DNA of 64,000 bases, from the NCBI GenBank assembly GCA_050084985.1, contig JBITNC010000002.1:29636001-29700000 (forward strand). Reading direction: 5' to 3'. Positions 35,001 to 46,760 of the stretch are shown here, one piece after another; within the stretch, counting starts at the first letter, position 1; each line of letters begins with the position of its first letter. The stretch is from Nageia nagi. Its lineage: Eukaryota > Pinophyta. The position numbers were made by a program, and so were the translations under genes. Under the pieces are notes generated by a model. It made no database searches and was not told the DNA's origin. It saw nothing but the letters and a program-made list of their open reading frames with translations.

Positions 35001-36130
35001 TAAAATGTTAAAATTTTATACTCTATCTCTAGGGAAGGAGAACTCCTTTATCTAGGAATGGGAGAAACAAGGTTCCTTCTCATTTAAATCAACCTATAAG
35101 ATATTGGTTGCAGGTATGCCTATGTGGGATCTTTCTTGAAAGGTGTAGGTCAAGAATCTCATTCCTAAAATTGGTTTTTTTTGTCTAGGTGACTAGCTAA
35201 AATAAAATCCTTGCTATAGATAACCTAAGAAGGAGGGGCTTCATTATGGCTAACAAATGTATTTTATGCCAAAGTAAAGAAGAATCAATGAATCATTTGC
35301 TAATTCATTATGATTACACTACTGAAGTCTTTCACTTTGTTCTACAGTATATCCATATGAAGTGGGTGCATGCTCCTAGGATAGTTAATGACCTACTACA
35401 ATAATGGGAGAACCCATTCTTTAGCATTAGACTAAGAATACTATGGGACCTTAGTCTTACCCATATCTTGTGGGGAGTCTATATAGAAAGAAATTGTTGA
35501 GTATTCCAGGATGTCAATCTCCTAACTCATCACATTGCTCTAAACATTACTCATTTCATCAAGGAGAACCTATTTATTTTTAAACCCAAGACGGTGTGGG
35601 AATCTCTTGTGGGAGGCCCTGATTCTTCACAATTGGGGGTTGGAAAGTAGGACTAATCAAATTGTTCAACATCCCAGAAAGAAATCTGATTAGACTCATC
35701 CTCCAATGGGTTGGCTATCAATTAACTTCGATGGCTCATCAAAAGGAAACCCAGGTCTTGCTAGAACAATGAGACTAGTGAGAGATCATTGGGAGGAATT
35801 AAATTAATTATTATAGAACCTATGGGCTATCAAATGAGCCATTTTATTGAATCCTAAACAACCTTCATCAATTTACCTATGCTTGGTAGGCTAAACTATC
35901 GTAATCTCATTATTACTGGGGACTCTCTCAATGTGGTAAACATGTTCAAGGGACACACTCCTCTAGGTTGGGATATTAATTCCATGATTATAGAGGCTAA
36001 AGGAATAATTTATAGGATTGAGAATGTAATTATCCAGCATATTATTGATGAGGCTATGGGAATGGTGAATTTGAGGGTATGGAAAAGTGATTTCCTTGAA
36101 TGTTTTTTGGCTTTGAAAAAGGAGGATGGG
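32087..36130 (+). pseudogene. LINE (L1-type) ORF2: endonuclease, RT, zinc finger and RNase H, decayed
   Basis: Start MRTLSWNVRGICAPKRHQS at 32087, with a frameshift within 30 codons. The endonuclease has LLQETK (32190) and SRSDHNPY (32750, SDH motif), but the usual GDFN reads MTRDS. RT has VSPIPKEVDANSF, ISLCNFVYKIISK, NQGGFVHGRQILDG, then after a frameshift LKLDGSKSYDRVDW and GLHQGDPLSPFLF. The catalytic FADD box reads FVND (about 34065), so the second metal-binding position is lost. GFIMANKCILCQSKEESMNH (35230-35290) is the zf-RVT finger. INFDGSSKGNPG (35720) and ITGDSLNVVNMF (35910) mark the RNase H domain of plant L1 elements. Many stops; not functional. Confidence 0.85.
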
Positions 36131-36879
36131 TAAGAAGGTAATGGTAGGGTTTAAATTTGGAGGTGATTATTGGTTTTTAAATTGGAAGGATTTATAGGAT
36201 GTCAACTTTAATGGTAGGAAGGTTTGGATGGAAATGTTTTTTTAAAGTCTTAGATGACTTATATGTGGATGTGGGGTAACTGCATGACCTGATGGAGTTT
36301 CCCTCGAGGCATATGACTCATCACTGGGGGTTGCTGAGTTGGATCTACATGGGTTGTGACTTTTTCCTTTTTGGATTATGGGTTCTTCAAGTGTGATGGG
36401 ATCCATTGGAGAGGCCAATTGGAGGGGGTTCTATAATGTGGTACTTTGGTAAATGCCCACTAAAATTCATGATGGGGGCCAATAGATATGGGTTTAAGGG
36501 ACTCACATCATCTGATTATGAGATTTCATATGAGCTAGATTATAACTTTTCACATGATGTGAGATGGGACCAACATGAACTTCATTATTCATAATTGTAG
36601 TAAGCTCTTTGTCAAACTGACTTTATGAATAATGAGAATTGGTGAGTTAATGGTGAGGCTTGCTATACTCAGAGTTTGGATGTCGTAGCAGGATAATCTA
36701 GTGGGAAGTCATTTTAGTCATGGAGGTTTGATACTATGCAAATTCAAGCCAAGGTGATTAGCATTTCTATTGGCATTTGATGTATCGAAAAGGTTTCCTA
36801 CCAAATCATCTAGTATATTGATTAAGAGTATTTGGTGCTTGGTCTCAGGTTCTCTACTATTGTTATGGAACTTAAGAGG

Positions 36880-38045
36880 AAACAAGATGATGAGAGTTTA
36901 GATTTAAGTTTGGAGTTGAGGATGCTTGAGGTTTCCCCCACTATTTAAATGATTCTAGAATTAGGAGGTTTACTAGATTTTCTAGAAATAGTTGACAATC
37001 ATAACAAATATATCACTAGGAAATTTCTAGAAAACTAACAAGGGGATTCGTTGAAGGTGTATGACACACATTTCAAGTGAACCAAAAATTACTATCAAAA
37101 GTTACAAGATTAACTATTTTGGGTGAGGTGATTCATTTGGACAACCATAACTTGAATACTGAGTTGTTCAAGTTTTGTAGAGGAGGTTTGGAGCTTCCAT
37201 GAGAGAAGCAAGGTGTGATGGCCTGAATGTTATTACCAAAAACTTGGTCAAAGGTTGCTCTCATGATCATGCAATTTATCATCCTTGATAATATAGATGT
37301 TTATGTTTGTAGTTTTCATTTTGATTTCCTAAATAATTTGAAGGGAATTAAAATGAATATCCCTACATTTCTCTATTTGAAGCTTGACAAGGCAATGAAG
37401 GAATTCCAAAAAAGTATGGTAGTAACCTGATTCATCAAGGTTTGATTATGATGGTGTTCAAACATACTATGTTCCAAATGGGGGTGTCAGATATGTTCAA
37501 TTGGGTGGTGCCTGAAGCAATTCCCTTGATGGGAAGGGTATAAGGTAATTAGGTAGCAATTAGGAGAAGAAGCATCAAATCAAGTTTGAGGATGAGGATT
37601 GGAAACTAACAAGGGTTAAGGTGGGTCTGAAGCAGTACCTAACCTGGAAGGAGAAGAAAGTTGCCAATTATGCAAAGGAATTTGATGTTGAGGTAGACCT
37701 GAATTACATGGAGTTCATGGAAAAGTCTCTAGAACTATCGAATGTTGAGGAAGAATCCTGACCCAAGGATTCCAACCTGTTAGGTGGAAAGTAGATTATA
37801 AGGGTTCATGAGATACTAGTAGTGGAGGAAAAACATATGTCACTAGAGGTCCCCATTGATATTTCAACTCAAAAAGCAAAGGACATTGAGGAGGATGGGT
37901 TTGTTCATAAAGCTCTTGGGGAGGTTGAGGGTAGTCCACGCAAGAGTAATAACATTCTAGGAATGATCCAAGCCACCGTGATTATGGTGAAGGCCTTTGA
38001 GAAAATCCTACGAGAGATGGAGATCAAAGTTGATAAAAAAGTTTA
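36880..38045 (+). pseudogene. Unrecognised TE-associated reading frames downstream of the LINE
   Basis: Short plus-strand frames line up into something protein-like: ELKRKQDDESLDLSLELRML (36870), GEVIHLDNHNLNTELFKFC (37120), then DNIDVYVCSFHFDFLNNLKG (37290) with NIPTFLYLKLDKAMKEFQKS. An open frame of 74 residues lies at 37822-38046. The pattern (short FHF-x-x-LNNLK-x-x-x-x-x-NIP segment) reminds me of proteins of unknown function that travel with plant retroelements, but I cannot name a family. It may be an extra LINE ORF or a separate remnant. An A-rich stretch (ATTGAAAAAAATGATAAATA, about 38324) could be a LINE tail. Confidence 0.35.
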
Positions 38046-38349
38046 ATGCTAGAATGCTCATATCGTTATGGTTGGGTTTTTTGTTGGTTTTGTTCTTGTC
38101 CCAAGTCTATTAAATGGACCATTTTGTTATAATGGTTTATGATAACAATAGTAGTATTAACTTTTTGTATTAGAGGATTATGAATTTTATATTGTAAAAG
38201 ATCTTTTGCTTGATAGGGTTTTTTGTGGATAGTCTCAATCTAGTCTCTCTCTTAAGCTTAAGTGCTTAATTTCAAGAAGTTGTAATTGGTTAGGATTCCA
38301 TTAAAAATCCATCCTCCAATATTATTGAAAAAAATGATAAATACAATAT

Positions 38350-40515
38350 GTATAAATAAATATATAGATAGTTATAGTCTAAAATATTTTGAGTAGGAGC
38401 CTTTAAAGCTTGGAGTGAGGTGGAGTTGGAAAAGATGAGAGATTTATCCTTTCTCAATATTTAACGGATGGATGAAGGGCCCATGGAAATAAAGCTAGGT
38501 GAACGAAAGGAAAATGAAAGCAAGAGATCTCAAAGGAGGTAACAATTGTAAAAATTTCAAATTTAATTGTATCAAGTTCATTGACCTTAACACATAATGA
38601 AGGTGGAGAGAAATATCGATGAGAACTTGAGCATATAGATTCTGCATGGAGATTTAGTAGATGAAATTTAATGTGATTAGTGGTAGTTTTTGTGGAGGTT
38701 TCCATAGACAAATGATGCAGAGTCAAATATATGCATGTAAGTACAAAAATATGACAGGGATTGGTGGAGGAGCTTGAGAGGAGTTTGAAGGTTCATTGAT
38801 GTCTTTAGCATTGGAAGAGTGTGTGATATTTACAAAGTAGTATATGGTATGTAGATAATAAGGAGACATATGAAAGTTGTGAGCCTATAGGTTTGATAAG
38901 TGCATGACATTTGCCAATTTGGAGGAGTTCATTATTGAAGCAATAACAATAGTGAAATCTATGGGTAATTTAGAATTGGGCAAGTGCTAAAAAGAAGATA
39001 TGTCCACAACACAAATCCCAAGTCGATGGAGTATTGAAGTTCATACAAACACAACGATGACCAACATGTATTTTATATAATTTTTTTTCTAATGGCTAAT
39101 AAGCTCTTACAAGTGAATATTAGGATTTTAAGATTTTCAAATTAGCTAATATTTGGACCCCTAGAAGAGAGGTCATTTGTCCTAAAATTATAAGAAAGTA
39201 TTAATTTTATGTATCTAATTCCCAAAAAATCAACATATGGTATGTATCCACTTATACCTTTTATTTTAAAGGCTATATTTTCACCCAACTTTCTTAACTG
39301 ATTCATCTTGGTTTCTACAAGTTTTTTTTTAGGCCAATCCTTAGGAATAACCCTAGTTTTAGAGGATGTTGGCCCTATATTAATGTAGTTATTCACCTAT
39401 TTTGGTGATGTCACCCTAATGCACGTCTTGGAGGCTCGAATCAAAGTGATGTGCTTTGGCCCAATTGTTGATGGAAGATTCAACTTATACTAATTAACCC
39501 AATTCGATTGGTTAAAATAATAATGGAATAAGATTTATCTCTTTTTTTACATTCTATTAAAATTATTATAGATAATACTAAATACAATATTATGTGTAAA
39601 ATATATGGAGGTTGATAGTATTTAGTAGGGAGTTTATATTTTATTGACATTAATTGAAGTTAGATGTTATGGATTGATAAAGTGCATTTTTAGGATTTTT
39701 GAATTAACATTAAAAAATGGACTGCATGATCAATGTTATTTGACACTTATATAGAGTATACATTAAGGGAAGGATTGATATATTCTTGTCTTATCCAATA
39801 TGCACTTGATTTTGAAGATACTGAGTTGCTAGAGGAAATCAAAGAAAATGAAGACTTGACCTCTAATCGACAGAGTGAACCTCGTATGTGGTAAGTTACC
39901 CTATTACACTTGGCAACTACGATGACTAGTGATCCATGCAATCAAGTAAGATGAGGAGATTATCATAAGGATGCTCTAGAATGCTCATGGAGAAAAAGGC
40001 AAGTTTAAAATTGTATGGGTAAATAAAGACCCATACATGTGAATGGATGTGGTTGTCCTCATTCATGAGATGAAGTATCTTGTTGATATATCAAAATAGT
40101 TTATTGCAATCTACATGTTGCTAAATAGTCATAATGATAGACTAATTTGTTATTATTTGAATGCTATTGGATAGTCATATCACAAGGATTATAACTTGAT
40201 TGAATATGCTTGGTCCCCAATCAACTTTATTCATTGGATGTGCTTGGTCCCCAACCATTGTTGTTCTATTGTGGTTGTAAACAGATGTGATAAGGTTCCT
40301 ATTGACATCCTTGATCTTTGATATATGTGATAAAGTTCCTATCCTTGATCATTTGGTGATGGAATGTTGGTTATTAGAAGTGTATGTCCCCAATCACAAA
40401 TACTTAGTGATTATGAGTAGATGTGTATGTCCTTACTCATATCTTATATTTTTGATGAATTATTTTATATGTTCATTAAGTAGTATACTATCTCCATTTA
40501 GAGATTAATGGAATA
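38350..40515. other. Gene-free stretch, nothing recognised
   Basis: No known domain on either strand. A small repeat at 40190-40340 (GCTTGGTCCCCAA and TGTGATAA(A/G)GTTCCTAT, each twice) is the only structure seen. If the short LTR pair is real, this is its internal 3' part. Confidence 0.4.
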
Positions 40516-40704
40516 AAGGGGGGGTGTTAGGAACTATTACATCATACGTATCATGTGTAAGGTTATTAGTGTATGAGTCTCATGTATTGTGCTTATTAGA
40601 GGAAAAGACATGCATGTTTGTTATCCTCAATGAACTATTATGTGTATAAATATTTAGATCTATAATGAAATCACTACAACAATATTCATAAATCTTATAT
40701 CAAC
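40516..40704 (+). mobile_element. Polypurine tract and right short LTR of the pair
   Basis: AAAGGGGGGG directly precedes TGTTAGGAACTATTAC at 40525, the usual layout of polypurine tract plus 3' LTR. TATA-like TATAAATATT lies at about 40636. The end near ATAAATCTTATA matches the left copy; the following TCAAC differs in one base from TAAAC before the left LTR, a possible eroded target duplication. Confidence 0.55.
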
Positions 40705-41325
40705 TTGTTAACAAGGTCATAGAAGTAATAAAAATTAATGACAACTCTATGAAAATTACTCCTACATTGTTAATATTATCACAATTTTATTGCATGATTG
40801 TAATACATTCAAGCAACTATTCTACAATATATATATAACTTTTATTTTGATTATTCAAACCAAAATAAACTTGAGATTTGATAATTTATCAAAAATCATA
40901 CTTTTTAAGATAAATCCTCCAAAAAAAAATCAACTATTAAAAATAACTCTCAATTTAATCTCTTTATTACATTATTGAAAATGTAAGTCAAATTATTATT
41001 ATAAAAAAAAAAACAATTCTAAATAAATAACATATCTTCTAATTTTAACCTTTTAATTTAAACATTTATTTGTTATTATCATTATATTATATTAATTAAT
41101 GGAATTTTATCACTAATTATTTTCACATAATAGTATGTCAACCCTCCCCAAGTAAATTAATAAACTAGTCTTAATTCCTTAGTCTCTTTTCGTAGATGAT
41201 TTAAGGAACTTTTCAGAGAAGATTCGCTCATCAATGTACATTTGGAAATTACTCTATTCACCCATTTGGCAAAATATCTTTCAAGTAGATCATCATTAGG
41301 CTCTTCTCTTTTAAGCCCTTTCAGT

Positions 41326-41930
41326 TATAATGTAATCTTCATTACGTATTATCAAAACCATGGAAATGAATGGCATTTTTGAAGGCTTCATTCTTTTTGT
41401 TTGTGGATAAGGAGGAAGTCATACATTTTCAAATGATAGAACATGTGAGATTGACTACATCAACACTATAATTAATGCATTGGAGTCTCAAAGATCACTT
41501 TAATACAAAGAGAAGCTTTGAATGATTTGGTATTCATGCCGCCGAGTCAACCATATCAATGTGAACATTTGATCCCTTTCTAAATCTTAATAGAGGGAAA
41601 CGTGGGCCTTCACAGCACATAGAGAAGAAAGGCACAAATTTCAACTAAACAAACATACGGGTATAATCTAATATTCATTGTGTATCATCATAACTATGGA
41701 AATCAATGATATCTTTTAAGCCTTCATTCTCTTTCTTTATGGAGAAAGAGTAGGTCATACATTTTCGAGAAGCTTTGAATGTTTTACATTTCAAAGTGCC
41801 AAGTCAACTATGGAAATTATATCAATATGAACATTTGATCGCTTTATAGATCTTAATGGAGGGAAAGGTGGGCCTTCACTGATAATGTACACATAGAGAA
41901 AGGCACCGATTTCAATTGAACAAAGTGATT
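41326..41930. repeat. Diverged tandem duplication, about 270-335 bp per copy
   Basis: Both copies share ACCATGGAAATGAATG-like, GTCATACATTTTC, AGAAGCTTTGAATG, ATGAACATTTGATC and GTGGGCCTTCAC in the same order (first about 41326-41660, second about 41661-41930). Confidence 0.75.
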
Positions 41931-42115
41931 GTCGAAGTTAAACACAATAGCTTGGAGTGTGCATGGTGTAGACACCAAAAGCTTTGTGTGAATGAATTCG
42001 TCTTGAAGACGATGTTGTATAGAAGGAGTCATTTCAAGCCTAAAACCACTAGTTTTTAAATTTTTATTTATTTTTGGTTTGGTTATTAAAATAGTATGCA
42101 GGAATTTCATTCTAA

Positions 42116-42238
42116 GTATTATTTTTATTATAATATTATGTTATTATTATTATATGGTATTATTATTATTAACTTAATTTAGTATTTATCATTATTTTTT
42201 ATTGATTTTATTATTATTATTATTATTATTATCATTGA
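42116..42238. repeat. (ATT)n microsatellite, imperfect
   Basis: Repeated ATT/TTA triplets with interruptions. Confidence 0.9.
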
Positions 42239-42489
42239 ATATAGTCATAATTTAAATATTGATTAAAGTATTATCGTTTATATATTTTAACCATATTCAA
42301 TGATATGAGGAGAGTTGGAGAGAAGTAGGAAGATAAAATTTTCAAGTTGAAAAAGGAAGGTCTGAGGTTCAAAACCCTCCCCCTTCACATCATGTGGATA
42401 TGCTAAGTTCAACCGATGGTGACAATGTTGGCGTGGATGAGGTTGGGTGCAACTCTCAGGTGATTGTGACAAAAGAGAACCCCTTCAGA

Positions 42490-43276
42490 CACAGAATCTA
42501 ATTCTAAGAAATTGGCTCACAAGAATGTTTTCATCAATATATATATATTCTAGCAAGCCCTCAACATAAAAATGCAGGATCAATTGCAACAATAAAACAA
42601 CTCAGAAATTGCTCATAAAATAACACAAGTATGAGGAGAAATCAGCTAGTATCATATATTAAATATTGCCAAACCAATACAACAACTAGAATGGACAAAT
42701 GGAGTCCCCAAGGAACTCAAAATGCAGATACAAACTCCCACAAGTGGGACGAACTGACCCCAAGGTTGAATTGATACAAAAACTCCTCAAAAATGACCCC
42801 AAATACAAGCATAGGGTTTGGGGCTGCCAACAGGTATGAAACACATGTCACAAACACTCCCAAAAATGCCATGAACCACTCATAGATGCCTCTTTTTGTA
42901 TTTTTGATATTTTAGGGCAATAACACCTTCAATGATATTGCCAAAACCCTAACCATGCACCTCCAATGCACTATGAGAATGAGCAAGATTTGCAATCTCA
43001 ACTCATGGAAACTCTAGGGTTTCAATATTCAATTCTGATATCAACATAACATGCCCAAAATGGAAAGCTCACTTCCTTTTATATGATGAGGTTCTAATTT
43101 AGAGTTGACATCTCCCAACCCTAAAATCACATAAAGTACCCTATTACAACATAAAAACATAAAACATAAATAAACACAACTCAAGTTATGTCTTCTAGTC
43201 ACATGAACCCCTTTTTTCACTTTTATAATTAAGTGTAGGAGACATTTACAAAAATATTTATTTTTGGGACATTACA
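42490..43276 (-). mobile_element. 3' LTR of a chromodomain gypsy element (far edge approximate)
   Basis: Minus-strand TGTAATGTCCC starts at 43276 right after the polypurine tract GGAGGGTGGACT. A TATA box (TATAAAAGG, minus strand) lies at about 43075-43085. The far edge is not fixed because no partner LTR is present. Confidence 0.6.
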
Positions 43277-45267
43277 AGTCCACCCTCCTCAAATTGCTTT
43301 TCCACAAGCAAAGTCAAAGTTGGAGCATTTGAAATTTTTGCACCTTCCCAAGTAGCATCCTCCATAGGCAAGTCTTTCCACTTCATAAGATATTCTTTGA
43401 TAGTCCTCCTCTTAAGCTTTCTCTCCCTTGTCTCAAGGATCAATTTAGGTTCAAGAATGAGCTTTCTTTCATCATTAAGGGGTGGCAAATATGAATATGG
43501 CTAAATATGTTTTCCTAGAGTCTTTTTCAAGTAAGAAACATGAAAAACATTATGTATCTTACTCTCACTTGGAAGTTCAAAAGCATATGCAACCTGTCCA
43601 ACCTTACTAATCACCTTGTAAGGCCCATAGAACTTGGGTTTTAGCTTCTTTGTTCCACTCCTCTTCAATGTGGATTATTTGTAGGGTTGCAACCTAATAT
43701 AAACCAAGTCACCCACCTCAAATGAGCGCTCAATACGTTGCTAATTTGCATAATTTTTCTGTTGCTTTTATGCCATAAGAATATTATCCTTCAAAGCATT
43801 AAGAATATCTTGATTTTCTGCTGCAAGTCTCTAGCTTTTTGAACCTTTGAATCACCAAAAATTAGATATGAAAAGTGTGGGGCATCATACCCATAAAGTG
43901 CCTTGAATGGAGACATTTTTATGGACATATGATAAGTAGAATTGTAGCAATATTCACCAAGGTGTAGCCATTTAGCCCATGCATTTTGTTGACTTGAAAC
44001 ATAATTTCTCAAATATCCTTCAAGCCATTTGTTAATAATTTCAGTTTGCCCATCAGTTTGAGGATGATAGCTAGTACTAGGAGTCAATTTAGTACCACAT
44101 AGCTTAAATAATTCCTACCAAAATATGCTCAAAAATATGTTGTCCCTATCACTCGCAATGGATTTAGGTAAACCATGTAATCTGAAAACTTCTTTAAAAA
44201 ATAAATCAGCAACTTGTATGGATGTATAAGTTGTTGAAATGGCATAGAAATGAGTAAATTTTGTTAATCTATCAACAACAACAAATAGGCAATCCCTCAT
44301 GTATACCTTGGGCAAACCAATAATGAAATCCATGGAGATACTTTCCCATTTCTGATTGGGAATAGGAAATGGCTAAAGTAAACCAGCTGAAAATTTATGT
44401 TCTCCCTTGTTTTCTGGGCAAATAACACATTTCTTGGTAAGAAAATATCCCTTTTCAAACCTTTCCAATACAATCTTTCGCTAACCTATTTGTAAATCTT
44501 GTAGAAATTTAGATGGCCTACAAATGGAGCATCATGCATGACTATAATTAAAGCTTATTTTAGCTTTGATTCAGGTACTAAAAACATTATTCCTTTGTAA
44601 AAACTCAATCTTTCTTTATGGTTGAACCTATCATCTTCAACTTGCCCATTTATTAGTTTAGAACAAAAATCATTCTTCACATATTTAGCCATAATTTTCA
44701 CCTTCTATTCAATAGAAATAATGAAAAGAGAATGAAAAGTAAGGTGCCTAAAAAGTGCATCAGCAGCTGAATTCTTCTTACCTTTTACAAACTTAATTTC
44801 AAAATCATATGATTACAACTTTGTTACCTATTTTTGTTGCCTTTCATTTAGTTTAGCTTTCCCTAAGAAATATTTCAAATTATTATGATCAATTTTGACC
44901 ATAAACTTGCTACACACCAAGTCTTACCTGAATTTGGTCAAGGCATGCATGATAGCTAGCATCTCTTTATTGTAGATGCTAAAATTTTTCTCCACATTTA
45001 AGAGCTTTCTACTCTCATAGGTAATGGGGCATCCTTGTTGCATAAGTACAACTCCAACTCCTACATTGAAAGCAACACAAGAAATAGTAAAAGTAATAAA
45101 AAAATTAGGAATAGCAAGTGAAGGAGTGGAAGTCATTACATCCTTCAGCTTTAGAGAAGCTAGAAGAGCCTCATTGGACCATGAGAAAGCCCTTTTCTTA
45201 ATCAATTCAGTAAGGGGGTTGAAGGAACTAATACTATCAAGATAATTTCTAAACAACCAAGATCATG
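43258..45267 (-). pseudogene. Chromovirus (Ty3/gypsy) pol: RT end, RNase H, integrase, chromodomain
   Basis: Minus-strand order: NPLTELIKKRAFSWSNEA (end of RT, 45200) and PITYESRKLLNVEKNFSIYN with EMLAIMHAL (RNase H start). KIDHNNLKYFL, KGKKNSAADAL and the integrase zinc region (HDAPFVGHLNFYK, then KKCVICPENK) follow. Integrase core motifs are MDFIIGLPK, VVVDRLTKFTHF, SDRDNIF and TSYHPQTDGQTEIINKWLE. The GPY/F module is FYGPYKVISKVGQVAY (43600). Last is a chromodomain (KEYLMKWKDLPMEDATWEGA, 43370) that directs integration to chosen chromatin in this group. Stops and frame changes show decay. The 5' part is cut off at 45267, where a copia LTR begins. Confidence 0.9.
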
Positions 45268-45728
45268 TGAAAACTCTCAAATTCACATCTAACAAATTCA
45301 CACATAAGACAATTTCACAAAGTAATTCAAGATGTAAAGTGGTTCTTCCAACTAGAAGTACATCCACTAACTAGATCTTTACTTCATTCACAAATACAAC
45401 TCTTTTACAATTCTTCTAATCTCAACTCTTACATTTCTATCCTATAGCATAACTTTACTATATAATTTTTGGTGTATGATTACAAAGAGGGAGCCTTCTA
45501 TTTATAAGCCAAAATCCCTCTTTGGATCATCTTTTTATCAAATGTACAAAAGCATGACATGCACATCCTTTTACCCAAAGGGCATGCTCATGACATGGAG
45601 TGTAAGATAAGTTACATTATCATATTCACTTAAATACTTAAGGTATTAAATGATACCCTTAAATATTAGTAAATTTACATAGAAGATTATTACAAAACCT
45701 TTACAATAATGCATTATACATTCCAACA
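45268..45728 (-). mobile_element. 3' LTR of copia element C (oldest of three relatives)
   Basis: On the minus strand it starts TGTTGGAATGTATAATGC at 45728, after the tract ATTAAGAGGGAG, and ends TTTTCA at 45268. It aligns along its length with the LTRs of A and B but is clearly more diverged. Its edge abuts the chromovirus RT, so C inserted into that element. Confidence 0.8.
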
Positions 45729-46055
45729 CTCCCTCTTAATGCAATATTAGCATAGAGTGAGTAAAAGAGAAGAAGAGAAAGGAAGAGAGTTCTCCTCCAA
45801 ATAGATACAACGAAGATGAGAATTTTTTACATATTTGTGAAGTAAGAAAGATCTAGTTTGAAACTCACTACTTTGCTAAATACAATTATTAACCATAACT
45901 AGTTTCAATGTACATGAAGTAGTCATCCAACTGAAAATTATGAAGAGTCTCCAAGAGCTTGCATATATGAGGTAAGTAACCTGCAATCTCAGAGGAATCT
46001 ATAAGTCATCAGCAACTCAAATAATAAGATTAGTTAGATACATCATATTCATATC
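45729..46055 (-). other. 3' untranslated end of element C, left part
   Basis: It matches the equivalent 3' region of B (55201-55560) from the polypurine tract through GAGTTCTCCTCC and CAAGGTGAGTAACCTGC-like blocks to AGTTAGATACATCATAT. It continues at 53893 beyond element A. Confidence 0.75.
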
Positions 46056-46552
46056 TGTTAGAATTTGTAATGAAATATTGTGAATATCTAGACTCCTTGT
46101 AAATTCAATTAATCACTTAAGGGTATGTAGATACCTTAAGTGATTAATAGAATTCTTTAATATGTAGACTTTGACTTTACCAAAGGAGTTAGTTGGTAGG
46201 TTGAAGTTTGGTGGTACATTTAATGTAACCCTAACCTTACCCTTGGGTTAAAGGAAGGTTAGGGAGGTGCTCTCAACCTATAAATAGAGGGCCTCTCCTC
46301 ATGTAAACATATCTAAGTTTTGAGTAAGATTACTCTACTTGGTTGTGTAGAAGAGAGCTAGAGAATAGTTGTAAAAGAGACATAGATTTGAGAATAAGAG
46401 AACTAGTTGTGGATGTACCCCAAGGAGGGAGGAACCACATTATATTGGTGTCATATTGTGTGAATGATGTTCTTAGAATTATAGATGTGTTATCTTGAGT
46501 TTCCTAGTCTAAGGTCCTAGAGGATTTGTTTAGATCTAGTTCAAATCCTTCA
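46056..46552 (+). mobile_element. 5' LTR of element A
   Basis: It starts TGTTAGAATTTG, ends AATCCTTCA. TATA box CTATAAATAG at 46278-46287. A near-perfect 21-bp inverted repeat (AATTCAATTAATCACTTAAG and its complement) lies at 46102-46154 in U3. Confidence 0.95.
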
Positions 46553-46760
46553 ATTGGCATGCAATGATCGCAGGATATACAAAAATGTCACATGGTCCAC
46601 GCGGTACAGACCGCACTCCTCCCCGTAGCCTCCTTCTTCTCGTCTCACCCACGCACAACAGTCTCCTCGCCATGATTTTGTTTCTCAAAGCCTCCTTGCA
46701 GTCTGGCTTCCCAACCCACACGGCCAGGGCTTGAGCTTCAGGCCTTTGCATCCGCTTTGC
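46553..46760 (+). pseudogene. PPR-gene fragment at the start of the A leader
   Basis: Directly after the LTR the frame reads H-AMIAGYTKM, the end of a pentatricopeptide repeat of the plant PLS type (W-x-AMIAGY-x-x-x-G). It lines up with the PPR repeats in the B leader (GCAATGATCGCAGGATAT is shared). The following bases are GC-rich and open to about 46735 but I recognise nothing more in them. PPR proteins bind organelle RNA; here only a relic remains. Confidence 0.55.

Larger units (their letters stand above)
40705..42480. other. AT-rich stretch without genes
   Basis: It holds the duplication at 41326-41930, an ATT microsatellite and a B-box-like GAGGTTCAAAACCC at 42361; no coding similarity. 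Confidence 0.5.

Noticed and set aside
39142-39396. 84-residue minus-strand frame (PKDWPKKKLVETKMNQL)
   Set aside because: Looks protein-like over a short stretch but matches nothing I know and has no flanking signals; not enough to call.
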